In this document: piece after piece, positions 6,503 to 13,385 of the stretch
Layout: each line of letters opens with the position of its first letter
How positions within the stretch are numbered: position 1 is the first letter of the stretch
Source of the DNA: Ruminococcus_G sp050944435
Lineage (GTDB): Bacteria; Bacillota; Clostridia; Lachnospirales; Lachnospiraceae
DNA length: 13,385 bases
Assembly: GCA_050944435.1 (NCBI GenBank)
Contig: JBMNRB010000037.1
Span: forward strand, 1-13,385
Direction of reading: 5' to 3'
Notes under the pieces: generated by a model
Database searches by the model: none
What the model was told of the DNA's origin: nothing
What the model saw: only the letters and a program-made list of their open reading frames with translations
Position numbers and translations under genes: made by a program

Positions 6503-6534
6503 AAATGCTGTCCGGTTTTTCCGGACAGCATTTT
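6502..6534. terminator. Bidirectional terminator between the 72-residue gene and the alcohol dehydrogenase
   Basis: A perfect 14-bp stem (6502-6515 with 6521-6534) has a 5-nt loop (TTTTT on the plus strand) and overlaps the last bases of the small gene's stop codon. The minus strand gives the better T-run (CATTTTTATA), so it probably ends the alcohol dehydrogenase transcript as well. Confidence 0.85.
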
Positions 6535-6563
6535 GCATGAAAACAGGGACTTCAGGGACTTTT

Positions 6564-7742
6564 TTACTGTGCTCTGCGGTAGATATTGGCCATATCTTCC
6601 ATGGTAAGTTTTCTGATCACGCCGATGGTTCTGGTATTTTCAAAGCTGCACTTATATGCCAGAGTCTCGATCTGTTCATCGGAGAGAGTGATCCCCATAT
6701 CGCCGATGGAGATGGGCATTTCCATGTAGCGGTAGAACTGTTCCATGGCTTCGATTCCTTTTAAAGCGGCTTCTTTCAAATCGCTGCCGCAGGGAATATC
6801 GAAAACATTGCAGGCGAACTGGGCGAACCGTTCCGTATTGCTCTCCAGGACATAGCGGGCCCAGCTTCCCCATACGGCGGCAAGACCGGCGCCGTGGGCC
6901 ACGTCAAACATACCGCCCAGTTCATGTTCCAACTGATGGCAGGACCAGTCGCCTCCGTCTGTGCCGCAGCCCATCAGCCCATTGTGGGAAAGGCTTCCCG
7001 CCCACATGATTTCTGCCCGGGCGTCATAATTTTCCGGGGACTGCATGAGAATCCGGGCGTTCATCATCACTGTGCGCATGAGAGCTTCACAGAGATGATC
7101 GGTCAGATCCATAGACTGGTTGTTGTTGAAATACCGTTCCATGGTGTGCATCAGGATGTCCACGCATCCGCATGCAGTCTGGTATTTGGGAAGGGTATAA
7201 GTCAGTTCAGGATTCATCACAGCGAAACGGCAGCGGCAAAGATTATTGTTGCAGCCCCGTTTCAGCCATCCCTCTTCATTGGTCAGGACGGAGGAATTGC
7301 TCATCTCACTTCCGGCGGCTGCGATAGTCAGTACGCAGCCGATGGGGAGACAGGCGGTGGGAACTCTTTTTTTGCTGTAGAAGTCCCAGACGTCTCCTCC
7401 GCATGCAGCGCCGTATCCGATAGCCTTGGCTGAGTCGATGACGCTGCCGCCGCCCACTGCCAGGATGAAGTCCACGCCTTCCCTGCGGCAGATCTCGATG
7501 CCCTCCCTGGCTTTGGAAATGCGGGGATTGGGAACGACGCCGCCCAGGGAAACGTATTCGATGGAAGCTTCTTTCAGCGACGCATAGATGCGGTCCAGCA
7601 GCCCGCTTTTGACGGCGCTTTGGCTTCCGTAATGTACCAGTACTTTTTTGCAGTTCTGTTCTTTCACCAGACGTCCCACCTGGGATTCCGTATTTTTGCC
7701 GAAAACGACACGGGTGGGGGTATAATATTCAAAGTTCAGCAT
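6564..7742 (-). CDS. Iron-containing alcohol dehydrogenase (butanol dehydrogenase-like)
   Basis: A 392-residue group III alcohol dehydrogenase of the BDH/YqhD type, interconverting aldehydes and alcohols with NAD(P)H in the cytoplasm. The N-terminal Rossmann-like half has AVGGGSVIDSAKAI (95-108) for dinucleotide binding. Metal ligands expected for the family are visible: D195 and H199 in CVDILMH, H269 in HQLEHELGG and H283 in DVAHGAGLA. The N-terminus FEYYTPTRVVFGK is typical of the family. GGGAGG lies about 9 nt before the start. It is likely monocistronic, with a terminator at 6502-6534. It could reduce butyraldehyde or other short aldehydes in fermentation, but the substrate cannot be read from the sequence. 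It is divergent from glyA, to which it has no obvious metabolic link. Confidence 0.92.
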   Translation of the reverse strand: MLNFEYYTPTRVVFGKNTESQVGRLVKEQNCKKVLVHYGSQSAVKSGLLDRIYASLKEASIEYVSLGGVVPNPRISKAREGIEICRREGVDFILAVGGGSVIDSAKAIGYGAACGGDVWDFYSKKRVPTACLPIGCVLTIAAAGSEMSNSSVLTNEEGWLKRGCNNNLCRCRFAVMNPELTYTLPKYQTACGCVDILMHTMERYFNNNQSMDLTDHLCEALMRTVMMNARILMQSPENYDARAEIMWAGSLSHNGLMGCGTDGGDWSCHQLEHELGGMFDVAHGAGLAAVWGSWARYVLESNTERFAQFACNVFDIPCGSDLKEAALKGIEAMEQFYRYMEMPISIGDMGITLSDEQIETLAYKCSFENTRTIGVIRKLTMEDMANIYRRAQ

Positions 7743-7827
7743 ATGGTAAAACCTCCCTTTTCGATTGCTGATTTTATATCTTATATTAAAGCAGATTTTT
7801 CAGGAATCGTAAAGGAAAAGATACGGC

Positions 7828-7856
7828 ATAATATTTGTGCGAAAAACTGATTGCAA
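7828..7856 (-). promoter_or_regulatory. Predicted promoter for the alcohol dehydrogenase gene
   Basis: On the minus strand TTGCAA (7851-7856) and TATTAT (7828-7833) are spaced by exactly 17 bp, predicting a leader of about 80 nt. The -35 box is the same palindromic hexamer used by the glyA promoter on the other strand. Weaker AT-rich alternatives lie nearer the gene. Confidence 0.45.
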
Positions 7857-7879
7857 AGTAAAAGATATTTTCGTATAAT
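7851..7879 (+). promoter_or_regulatory. glyA: Promoter for glyA
   Basis: TTGCAA (7851-7856) and a perfect TATAAT (7874-7879) are spaced by 17 bp. The transcript would start near 7886, leaving a leader of about 50 nt, too short for a tandem glycine or THF riboswitch; none is seen. Confidence 0.7.
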
Positions 7880-7935
7880 GGAAATCGTATAGCTTAAGAA
7901 AAATTATGCTTGAGATACAGCCAAGGAGGATAATC

Positions 7936-9174
7936 ATGTATTCTATTCATGAAATTGAAAAGGTTGATCCGGAAATCGCTTCAGCGATCCAGGACGAAAT
8001 TAAGAGACAAAATTCACATCTCGAATTAATTGCATCGGAAAACTGGGTAAGCAAAGCCGTTATGGCTGCTATGGGTTCACCGCTGACCAATAAGTATGCA
8101 GAAGGATATCCGGGGAACCGTTATTACGGAGGCTGCGAATGTGTTGACGTAGTCGAGACTCTGGCCATTGAGCGGGCAAAGAAGCTTTTTGGATGCGAAT
8201 ACGTGAATGTACAGCCTCATTCGGGAGCACAGGCTAATATGGCGGTCTTTTTTGCTGCGCTGAAGCCGGGGGATACGGTGATGGGAATGAACCTGGCCCA
8301 TGGCGGACACCTTTCCCATGGAAGCAAGGCAAATCTTTCCGGCGCTTATTTTAATGTTGTTCCTTACGGCGTTAACGATGAAGGATTTATAGATTACGAC
8401 GAGGTGCGTCGGATTGCCCTGGAATGCCGTCCGAAAATGATTGTATGCGGAGCCAGCGCTTACGGAAGAACCATTGATTTTAAACGGTTCCGTGAGATTG
8501 CAGATGAAGTGGGCGCTTATCTGATGGCGGATATTGCTCACATTGCAGGTCTGGTGGCGGCGGGAGAGCATCCCAGTCCCATTCCTTACGCCCACGTTAC
8601 CACCACTACGACCCATAAAACGCTGCGCGGGCCCAGGGGCGGCATGATTATGAGCAGCAATGCTGTGGCAGAGGAATTAAAGCTGAATAAAGCGGTATTT
8701 CCAGGGATCCAGGGAGGTCCTCTGATGCATGTGATTGCGGCCAAGGCCGTATGCCTGAAAGAAGCGCTGCAGCCGGAATATAAAGAATATCAGAAAAATA
8801 TTGTAAAGAACGCAAAAGCGCTTTGTGAAGGCCTGATGAAACGGGGCATTAAGATTGTTTCCGGCGGTACGGACAACCATCTGATGCTGGTGGATCTGCG
8901 GGATACCGGCATTACGGGCAAGGAAATGGAACATCTGCTGGATGAAGCCAATATTACCTGCAATAAAAACACCATCCCCAACGATCCCCAGTCTGCCAAT
9001 GTGACCAGCGGAGTTCGTCTTGGTACGGCGGCGGTGACGGCCCGGGGACTGAAAGAAGAAGATATGGATCTGCTGGCGGAGGCCATCTCCCTGATGGTAA
9101 AAAGCGCGGACAACAGAGAAAAAGCAAGGGCTATTGTAGACAGCCTGACGGAAAAATATCCGTTAAATGCATAA
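7936..9174 (+). CDS. glyA: Serine hydroxymethyltransferase
   Basis: A 412-residue PLP enzyme converting serine and tetrahydrofolate to glycine and 5,10-methylene-tetrahydrofolate, the main source of one-carbon units. The start at 7936 is chosen for AAGGAGG 6 nt upstream. Marks include HLELIASEN (28-36), NKYAEGYPGNRYYGGCE (52-68), the substrate/PLP region QPHSGAQAN (93-101), DIAHIAGLVAAG (199-210), the PLP-lysine motif TTTTTHKTLRGPRGG with K228, and GIQGGPLMH (257-265). The length matches bacterial GlyA (about 410-420). Its own promoter lies upstream and a hairpin terminator 14 nt downstream. The radical SAM gene follows only 24 nt beyond the hairpin, so partial read-through may express that gene. 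Two glycine tRNAs lie about 2 kb away, probably by coincidence. Confidence 0.97.
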   Translation: MYSIHEIEKVDPEIASAIQDEIKRQNSHLELIASENWVSKAVMAAMGSPLTNKYAEGYPGNRYYGGCECVDVVETLAIERAKKLFGCEYVNVQPHSGAQANMAVFFAALKPGDTVMGMNLAHGGHLSHGSKANLSGAYFNVVPYGVNDEGFIDYDEVRRIALECRPKMIVCGASAYGRTIDFKRFREIADEVGAYLMADIAHIAGLVAAGEHPSPIPYAHVTTTTTHKTLRGPRGGMIMSSNAVAEELKLNKAVFPGIQGGPLMHVIAAKAVCLKEALQPEYKEYQKNIVKNAKALCEGLMKRGIKIVSGGTDNHLMLVDLRDTGITGKEMEHLLDEANITCNKNTIPNDPQSANVTSGVRLGTAAVTARGLKEEDMDLLAEAISLMVKSADNREKARAIVDSLTEKYPLNA

Positions 9175-9187
9175 CACAAACGGGACA

Positions 9188-9214
9188 AAAAACGCTCTCT
9201 TGAAGAGCGTTTTT
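9188..9214 (+). terminator. Hairpin terminator or attenuator after glyA
   Basis: An 11-bp perfect stem (9188-9198 with 9204-9214) with a CTTGA loop has its 3' arm ending in TTTTT, then CC. It follows the glyA stop by 13 nt and precedes the radical SAM start by 24 nt. With so little room for a separate promoter downstream, it may act as an intercistronic attenuator. Confidence 0.8.
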
Positions 9215-9238
9215 CCTTTATGGATGAAGAGGGAAGAG

Positions 9239-11056
9239 ATGAAGATTTTACTGACGGCAGTCAATGCGAAATATATCCATTCCAACCTGGCGGTATACAG
9301 CCTGAAAAGTTACGCCGCTTTTCGGGGAAGCCAGGTGGAAATGCAGGAGTATACGATTAATCAGAGAATGGAAGATATTATGGCAGACATTTACAGGCGA
9401 AAGCCGGATGTCCTTTGTTTTTCCTGTTATATCTGGAACATCTCCCTGATTCAGGAGCTGGTCTGCGAGCTTCATAAGGTACTTCCAAATACGGAAATCT
9501 GGCTGGGGGGACCTGAAGTCTCCTATGACGCCTTTTCCGTCCTGGAAAAATGTGCCGGCGTAAGGGGCGTGATGAGAGGAGAAGGAGAGGAAACTTTTTG
9601 GAAGCTGATCTGCCATTATGAAAAGGGAAATCCTCCTTTGGCGGAAATAGAGGGGATCACTTTCCGGGAAGAAGGCAGGATTTGGGAAAATCCTATGGGC
9701 CCGCCGCTGGATTTGTCCGATATTCCCTTTCCCTATGAAGATCTTAAGGATTTTGAGCATCGGATCATTTATTATGAAACCAGCCGGGGCTGCCCCTTCT
9801 CCTGCAGTTACTGCCTTTCTTCCGTGGATAAGAAACTCAGGTTCCGTTCTCTGGAACTGGTGAAAAAGGAACTGGATTTTTTCCTGGAAAGGAAAGCAGC
9901 TCAGGTGAAATTCGTGGACCGGACCTTCAACTGCCGAAAGGAACATGCCAGGACGATCTGGAAATATCTGGCGGATCGGGACAACGGGGTGACAAATTTT
10001 CATTTTGAAATAGCAGCGGATCTTTTGGAGGAAGAGGATTTTGCGATTTTGAAGGGGATGCGTCCGGGTCTTGTGCAGCTGGAGATCGGCGTACAGACGA
10101 CAAACAGGATCACATTGGAGGAAATTCGAAGAAAAATGGATTTTTCCAGGGTGAAAAAAGCGGCAGAGCGGATCAAAGACGGAAACAATATTCATCAGCA
10201 TCTGGATCTGATTGCAGGTCTTCCCTTTGAAGACTTTGAAAGTTTTGCCAGGTCTTTCAATGAGGTCTGCGAGCTTCATCCCCATCAGCTTCAGTTTGGC
10301 TTTCTGAAAGTGCTGAAGGGTTCCTGGATGTGGGAAAACGCGGATGCCTACGGCCTTGTTTACCGCAGCAAAGAACCCTACGAGGTACTTTTTACCAACT
10401 GGATTTCCTACGGGGAACTGCAGAGATTGAAGCAAGTGGAAGAAATGGTGGAAATCTATTACAACAGCGGCCAGTTCATGTATACCATGGGAAAACTGGA
10501 AAGAAAATTCCCCACCTATTTTGCCTGCTATGAAGCGCTGGGAGATTTTTATGCCAGAACCGGGAAGAATAAAGTTTCCCATTCCCGGGGAGAAAGATAT
10601 GAAATCATTCTGGAGTTTGTAAAGGAGAATTTTCCGGGAGAAGAAGAATTGTTTGCGGAGATGCTGACTCTGGATTACTATCTCAGAGAAAATGCAAAAA
10701 GCCGGCCGGCGTGGGCCAAAGAGATAAAAATGGACAATGCCGGGAAACGGGAAATGTACCGGCAGCTTAAGGCGGATATGAGACTGGCACATTACAGAGA
10801 ATATGATCAGAAGCAGTTTCAGCGGATGACCCATCTGGAGATTTTCCAGAATGATGTGCTGGATGCAGGAGAGAAAAGGGGATATGCGGTGCTGTTCGAT
10901 TATCTGTACCGCGACCCGATAACGGGCAGCGCACGCTGCCTTATAGTGAGGAGAGAAGAAAAGGGGAATGAAGTCATATATTGTATTAGATCTGGAGACA
11001 ACGGGTTTTCAGCCAAGGACAGACAGAATATTGGAGATCGGAGCGCTGAAAATTGA
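9239..11056 (+). CDS. B12-binding-domain radical SAM protein (DUF4080-type)
   Basis: 605 residues. The start at 9239 (MKILLTAVNAKYIHSNLA) is preferred to ATGs at 9167 and 9224, because this N-terminus is the typical beginning of the cobalamin-binding domain and AGAGGGA lies just upstream. Domains: an N-terminal B12-binding-like fold (about 1-150, with WLGGPEVSYD at 88-97), then the radical SAM core with the cluster motif CPFSCSYC (C185, C189, C192) and QLEIGVQTTNR downstream, then a long C-terminal region resembling DUF4080. Such proteins bind a 4Fe-4S cluster and SAM and often cobalamin; the reaction and substrate of this subfamily are unknown. The last 89 nt overlap the exonuclease gene in another frame, so the final 30 or so residues may not be part of the ancestral protein. 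Confidence 0.87.
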   Translation: MKILLTAVNAKYIHSNLAVYSLKSYAAFRGSQVEMQEYTINQRMEDIMADIYRRKPDVLCFSCYIWNISLIQELVCELHKVLPNTEIWLGGPEVSYDAFSVLEKCAGVRGVMRGEGEETFWKLICHYEKGNPPLAEIEGITFREEGRIWENPMGPPLDLSDIPFPYEDLKDFEHRIIYYETSRGCPFSCSYCLSSVDKKLRFRSLELVKKELDFFLERKAAQVKFVDRTFNCRKEHARTIWKYLADRDNGVTNFHFEIAADLLEEEDFAILKGMRPGLVQLEIGVQTTNRITLEEIRRKMDFSRVKKAAERIKDGNNIHQHLDLIAGLPFEDFESFARSFNEVCELHPHQLQFGFLKVLKGSWMWENADAYGLVYRSKEPYEVLFTNWISYGELQRLKQVEEMVEIYYNSGQFMYTMGKLERKFPTYFACYEALGDFYARTGKNKVSHSRGERYEIILEFVKENFPGEEELFAEMLTLDYYLRENAKSRPAWAKEIKMDNAGKREMYRQLKADMRLAHYREYDQKQFQRMTHLEIFQNDVLDAGEKRGYAVLFDYLYRDPITGSARCLIVRREEKGNEVIYCIRSGDNGFSAKDRQNIGDRSAEN

Positions 11057-11678
11057 AGAGGATTCCGTTGCAGACCGGTACAGCGCGCTGATTAATCCCA
11101 AGATGCAGATTCCTTATGCTGTGCAGAATCTGACGGGAATTACCCAGGTTATGGCGGAGAAGGGGGAAGAGAGCGAAAAAGCTATAGCGGATTTTCTGGA
11201 GTTCTGCGGCGGCCTGCCTCTGCTGGGACATAATATAATCTTTGATTACAGTTTTGTCAAACATAATGCGGTGAATATGGGACTGGACTTTGAACGGGAA
11301 GGGGTGGATACCCTGAAAATTGCAAGAAAAGTTCTGCCCCAGCTGGGAAGCAGAAGCCTTGGGGCCCTGTGCCGTCATTATGGTATTCATCAGGAGCAGG
11401 CCCACCGGGCTTTGGACGATGCGGCGTGTACCTGGCAGGTGTTCCGGCGGCTGCAGAAGGAATTCGGCGGGATTTATCCTGAAGAGTTTAAGCCGAAGAA
11501 ATTGATTTACCGGGTGAAAAAGCAGCAGCCGGCTACAAATTCACAAAAACTTTACTTGAATGATTTAGTTAAATATCATAGAATAGAAGCGGACCTAGAA
11601 ATCGAAAGCCTGACGAAGAGTGAGGCTTCCAGGATGATAGACCATATTATTTTGCAGTATGGAAGAATAAAGAGGTAG
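10968..11678 (+). CDS. DEDDh-family 3'-5' exonuclease (DnaQ/PolC epsilon-like)
   Basis: A 236-residue nuclease. Exo I is VLDLETTG (D8, E10), Exo II is GHNIIFDYSF (D93) and Exo III is AHRALDDA (H146, D151), so all four acidic residues and the general-base histidine are present and it should be active. DnaQ-like enzymes trim 3' ends of DNA or RNA in proofreading, repair or RNA decay; this free-standing type has no polymerase attached. About 50 residues after the nuclease (from about 188) form a separate helical tail with SLTKSEASRMIDHIILQYG, a short module seen at the end of other Firmicute proteins. The frame is closed by TAG TGA at 10944-10949, so ATG 10968 is the first usable ATG; AGGAG (10949-10953) is rather far and AAGGGG very close. 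It overlaps the radical SAM gene by 89 nt. Confidence 0.9.
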   Translation: MKSYIVLDLETTGFQPRTDRILEIGALKIEEDSVADRYSALINPKMQIPYAVQNLTGITQVMAEKGEESEKAIADFLEFCGGLPLLGHNIIFDYSFVKHNAVNMGLDFEREGVDTLKIARKVLPQLGSRSLGALCRHYGIHQEQAHRALDDAACTWQVFRRLQKEFGGIYPEEFKPKKLIYRVKKQQPATNSQKLYLNDLVKYHRIEADLEIESLTKSEASRMIDHIILQYGRIKR

Positions 11679-11685
11679 TGAATAG

Positions 11686-11790
11686 ATGATGAAATTCAGT
11701 CCAAAGGTAAAACGGATTATTGCAGGTATTATAGCGGCGCTTCTTGTCGTTGCGATGGTGGTTCCTATGGTATTGGGATATCTGATATAG
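11686..11790 (+). CDS. Small single-membrane-segment protein (34 residues)
   Basis: A 34-codon ORF sits between the exonuclease and VanW-family genes, 7 nt after one stop and 18 nt before the next start. It has a basic N-terminus (KFSPKVKR, residues 3-10) followed by an unbroken hydrophobic stretch IIAGIIAALLVVAMVVPMVLGYLI, giving one membrane helix with the N-terminus inside by the positive-inside rule. Two adjacent ATGs (11686, 11689) are possible starts, with AGAGG (11671-11675) upstream. Similar tiny basic-plus-helix proteins are, to my recollection, common in Lachnospiraceae, but no function is known to me. The tight packing in a co-directional run and the non-random layout argue that it is real. 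It may work at the membrane with the VanW-family protein. Confidence 0.65.
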   Translation: MMKFSPKVKRIIAGIIAALLVVAMVVPMVLGYLI

Positions 11791-11808
11791 GAGGCCGAAA
11801 AAGGGTTC

Positions 11809-13245
11809 ATGAAGAAGTGGAAAATCATATCCGGAATAGGAATGCTGCTGCTGGGATTTTTTTTCTCTGCGGCAGGAAGCCGGTATGTCTATGCTGAAGA
11901 GAAAACCTCTCCGGAAATACTGGAGGGGGTTTTTATTGATGGAGTGGATGTATCGGGCATGAATAAAGATCAGGCGGTCCAGGCAGTAGAAAAGCATATG
12001 CAGGAAGTAAAAGGCTATAACATCCAGCTTCGGATCGGAGACAGCGTGGTGTCTGTGCCGGCAGGAGAGCTGGGGCTGAAATGGGCCAATGAATCAGTAG
12101 TGGATAAAGCTTTGGACTTCGGCCAGAAGGGAAATATTGTTAAACAGTACAAGGCCAGAAAGGATCTGGAGCAGGAGCCGGTGCGGCTGACTTTAAAGTA
12201 TGGAGTGGATGAAGAAAAGACGGAAACCGTGCTGAAGGAAAAGTGCGCCGTTTTGGATCATGAGCCGGAGAATGCGACCATGACAAAGACCGACGATGGT
12301 TTTGAGATTGTAAGTGAAAAGCAGGGAGTCACCCTTAAAGTGGAGGAAGCCAAGGCCGCAGTGGTGGAATATTTATCTGCCCAGTGGAGGAGCGGACTGG
12401 GTGTAATAGACCTTCCGGCGGAAATCACAGAAGCGGAACATAAAGCTTCGGAACTTCAGACTGTGCAGGATATCCTGGGAAGCGCCAGCACCGATTATTC
12501 CTCCAGCAGTGCAAACCGGGCCACCAATATCCAGCGGGGAGCGGAGCTTCTCAATGGAACGGTGGTGTATCCGGGAGAAAGTGTGTCGGTGACAGATCTG
12601 GTAGTTCCCTTCGATGAAGAGAATGGCTACGCGCCGGCGCCCTCCTATGAAAACGGCGAAGTGGTGGACAGTTACGGCGGGGGAATTTGTCAGGTGTCTA
12701 CGACACTTTATATGTCTTTGCTGCGGGCAGAATTGGAGATTACGGAGCGGCACAACCACTCCATGATCGTCAACTACGTAAAGCCGTCCATGGATGCGGC
12801 CATTGCCGAGGGGTATAAGGATCTGAAATTTGTCAACAATCTGGAGAATCCCATTTATATCGAAGGCTACACCAACGGCGGGGAAGTGGGATTTGTGATC
12901 TATGGAAAGGAATACCGGGCAGAGGGACGGGAGGTTTCCTATGAAAGCGAAACGCTGGAAACCATTGAGCCCACTGTGGAACTGACGGCTTCTCAGGACT
13001 CCTTTGGAACCATTACCCAGACCGGTTCTTCCCACACCGGTTATAACGCCTGCCTGTGGAAGATTGTAAGAGAAAACGGCCAGGAGAGCAAAGAGCAGGT
13101 GAACAGCAGTACATACAATATGACTCCGGAAAAATACACAGTGGGAGTGCGTACGGATAATTCGGAGGCAGAGTCCAAATTAAGGGCGGCCATTGAGGCC
13201 AACGACCTGAATCAGGTGTATGAGGTCATTAATAATTATGGATAA
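11809..13245 (+). CDS. VanW-family exported protein with peptidoglycan-binding-like domain
   Basis: 478 residues. An N-terminal signal or anchor (KKWK, hydrophobic core about 6-22, possible cut after YVYA at 29) directs it outside the membrane. Residues about 40-210 resemble the PG_binding_4/YoaR-type repeats, with VFIDGVDVSGMNKDQAVQAV at 41-60. The VanW core (about 235-370) includes NGTVVYPGESVSV (249-261) and the signature YGGGICQVSTTLY (289-301), with ERHNHSM nearby. The C-terminal 100 residues are probably beta-rich. VanW was named from vancomycin-resistance clusters, but its role is unknown and most homologues have nothing to do with resistance; no vanA/B/H/X genes are here. A role in the cell envelope is inferred from export and the domains. 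The start has AAAGGG close upstream; a better GGAGG lies 14 nt away. Confidence 0.9.
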   Translation: MKKWKIISGIGMLLLGFFFSAAGSRYVYAEEKTSPEILEGVFIDGVDVSGMNKDQAVQAVEKHMQEVKGYNIQLRIGDSVVSVPAGELGLKWANESVVDKALDFGQKGNIVKQYKARKDLEQEPVRLTLKYGVDEEKTETVLKEKCAVLDHEPENATMTKTDDGFEIVSEKQGVTLKVEEAKAAVVEYLSAQWRSGLGVIDLPAEITEAEHKASELQTVQDILGSASTDYSSSSANRATNIQRGAELLNGTVVYPGESVSVTDLVVPFDEENGYAPAPSYENGEVVDSYGGGICQVSTTLYMSLLRAELEITERHNHSMIVNYVKPSMDAAIAEGYKDLKFVNNLENPIYIEGYTNGGEVGFVIYGKEYRAEGREVSYESETLETIEPTVELTASQDSFGTITQTGSSHTGYNACLWKIVRENGQESKEQVNSSTYNMTPEKYTVGVRTDNSEAESKLRAAIEANDLNQVYEVINNYG

Positions 13246-13260
13246 AGGGGAAAAGAGGTA

Positions 13261-13385
13261 GTGTGAAAGAAAGTAGAGGGCAGCCTAAAGATGGCGCACT
13301 TAAACAAGCTATTGAAAAATAGCCATTCGAAACAGGGTTGATTTTGTTGCGATACGCTAAGAAGCAAGCTGGGACTCTTTTATCA
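13261..13385 (+). other. Possible 5' end of a second group II intron, cut by the window edge
   Basis: The sequence from 13261 starts GTGTG, matching the GUGYG 5' consensus of group II introns. It has no sustained ORF, and it contains a 6-bp hairpin with a GAAA tetraloop (13308-13323, GCTATT/AATAGC), as expected in structured domain I RNA. The only coding alternative, GTG at 13263, ends after 19 codons. The exon/intron-binding sites and domain V that would confirm it lie beyond the window, so this is a tentative call based on pattern. Confidence 0.4.

Noticed and set aside
7880..7935. Glycine or tetrahydrofolate riboswitch before glyA
   Set aside because: The predicted leader is only about 50 nt and shows no conserved aptamer core.
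9248..10834. 528-residue minus-strand ORF opposite the radical SAM gene
   Set aside because: Long but wholly antisense to a gene with clear catalytic motifs. Its translation has no recognisable motif and is rich in Phe, His, Pro and Gln as mirror frames are.
12373..13035. 220-residue minus-strand ORF
   Set aside because: Antisense shadow of the VanW-family gene covering its signature region, with no ribosome binding site or family similarity seen.
11809..13245. Vancomycin-resistance gene
   Set aside because: VanW-family homology alone is not evidence of resistance; no vanH, vanA/B, vanX or vanR/S genes are in the window.

Overview
The window looks like chromosomal DNA of a low-to-mid GC anaerobic Firmicute, most likely a Lachnospiraceae gut bacterium. 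This rests on recognised protein families and style, not on a database search: a Roseburia/Faecalibacterium-type butyryl-CoA:acetate CoA-transferase, a Clostridia-type GlyA, strong AGGAGG ribosome binding sites, and sigma-A-like TTGACA/TATAAT promoters.

Left edge (1-246): the 3' end of a group II intron on the plus strand. It holds the last 57 codons of the maturase, then a well-formed domain V and a domain VI with a bulged branch-point A. The intron ends about 3 bp from the stop codon of the next gene, which is on the minus strand.

Region 2 (250-4874) is a possible carboxylate-metabolism block. An AEC-family permease (minus) and a But-type CoA-transferase (plus) are divergent with separate promoters. 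A bidirectional terminator follows, then a URO-D/methylcobamide-methyltransferase-superfamily protein (minus) divergent from an AraC-family regulator (plus).

Region 3 (4875-6534) holds an MgtC-family membrane protein (minus) and a divergent tRNA cluster, Gly(TCC)-Gly(GCC)-Phe(GAA). A 72-codon gene of unknown function follows, set between two terminators.

Region 4 (6564-9214) holds an iron-type alcohol dehydrogenase (minus) divergent from glyA (plus). Their best predicted promoters use the same palindromic TTGCAA as the -35 box on both strands.

Region 5 (9239-13245) is a tight co-directional run: a B12-binding-type radical SAM protein, a DEDDh 3'-5' exonuclease overlapping it by 89 nt, a 34-residue single-membrane-segment protein, and a secreted or anchored VanW-family protein. 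From 13261 to the end there is no convincing ORF. That stretch begins GTGTG, contains a GNRA-tetraloop hairpin, and may be the 5' end of a second group II intron.

Most of the window is ordinary core metabolism and RNA genes. The items most worth following are the two intron edges, the shared -35 box, the AEC/CoA-transferase/URO-D-like/AraC neighbourhood, the radical SAM/exonuclease overlap and the two small proteins. No CRISPR array, prophage, toxin-antitoxin pair or clear defence system was seen.
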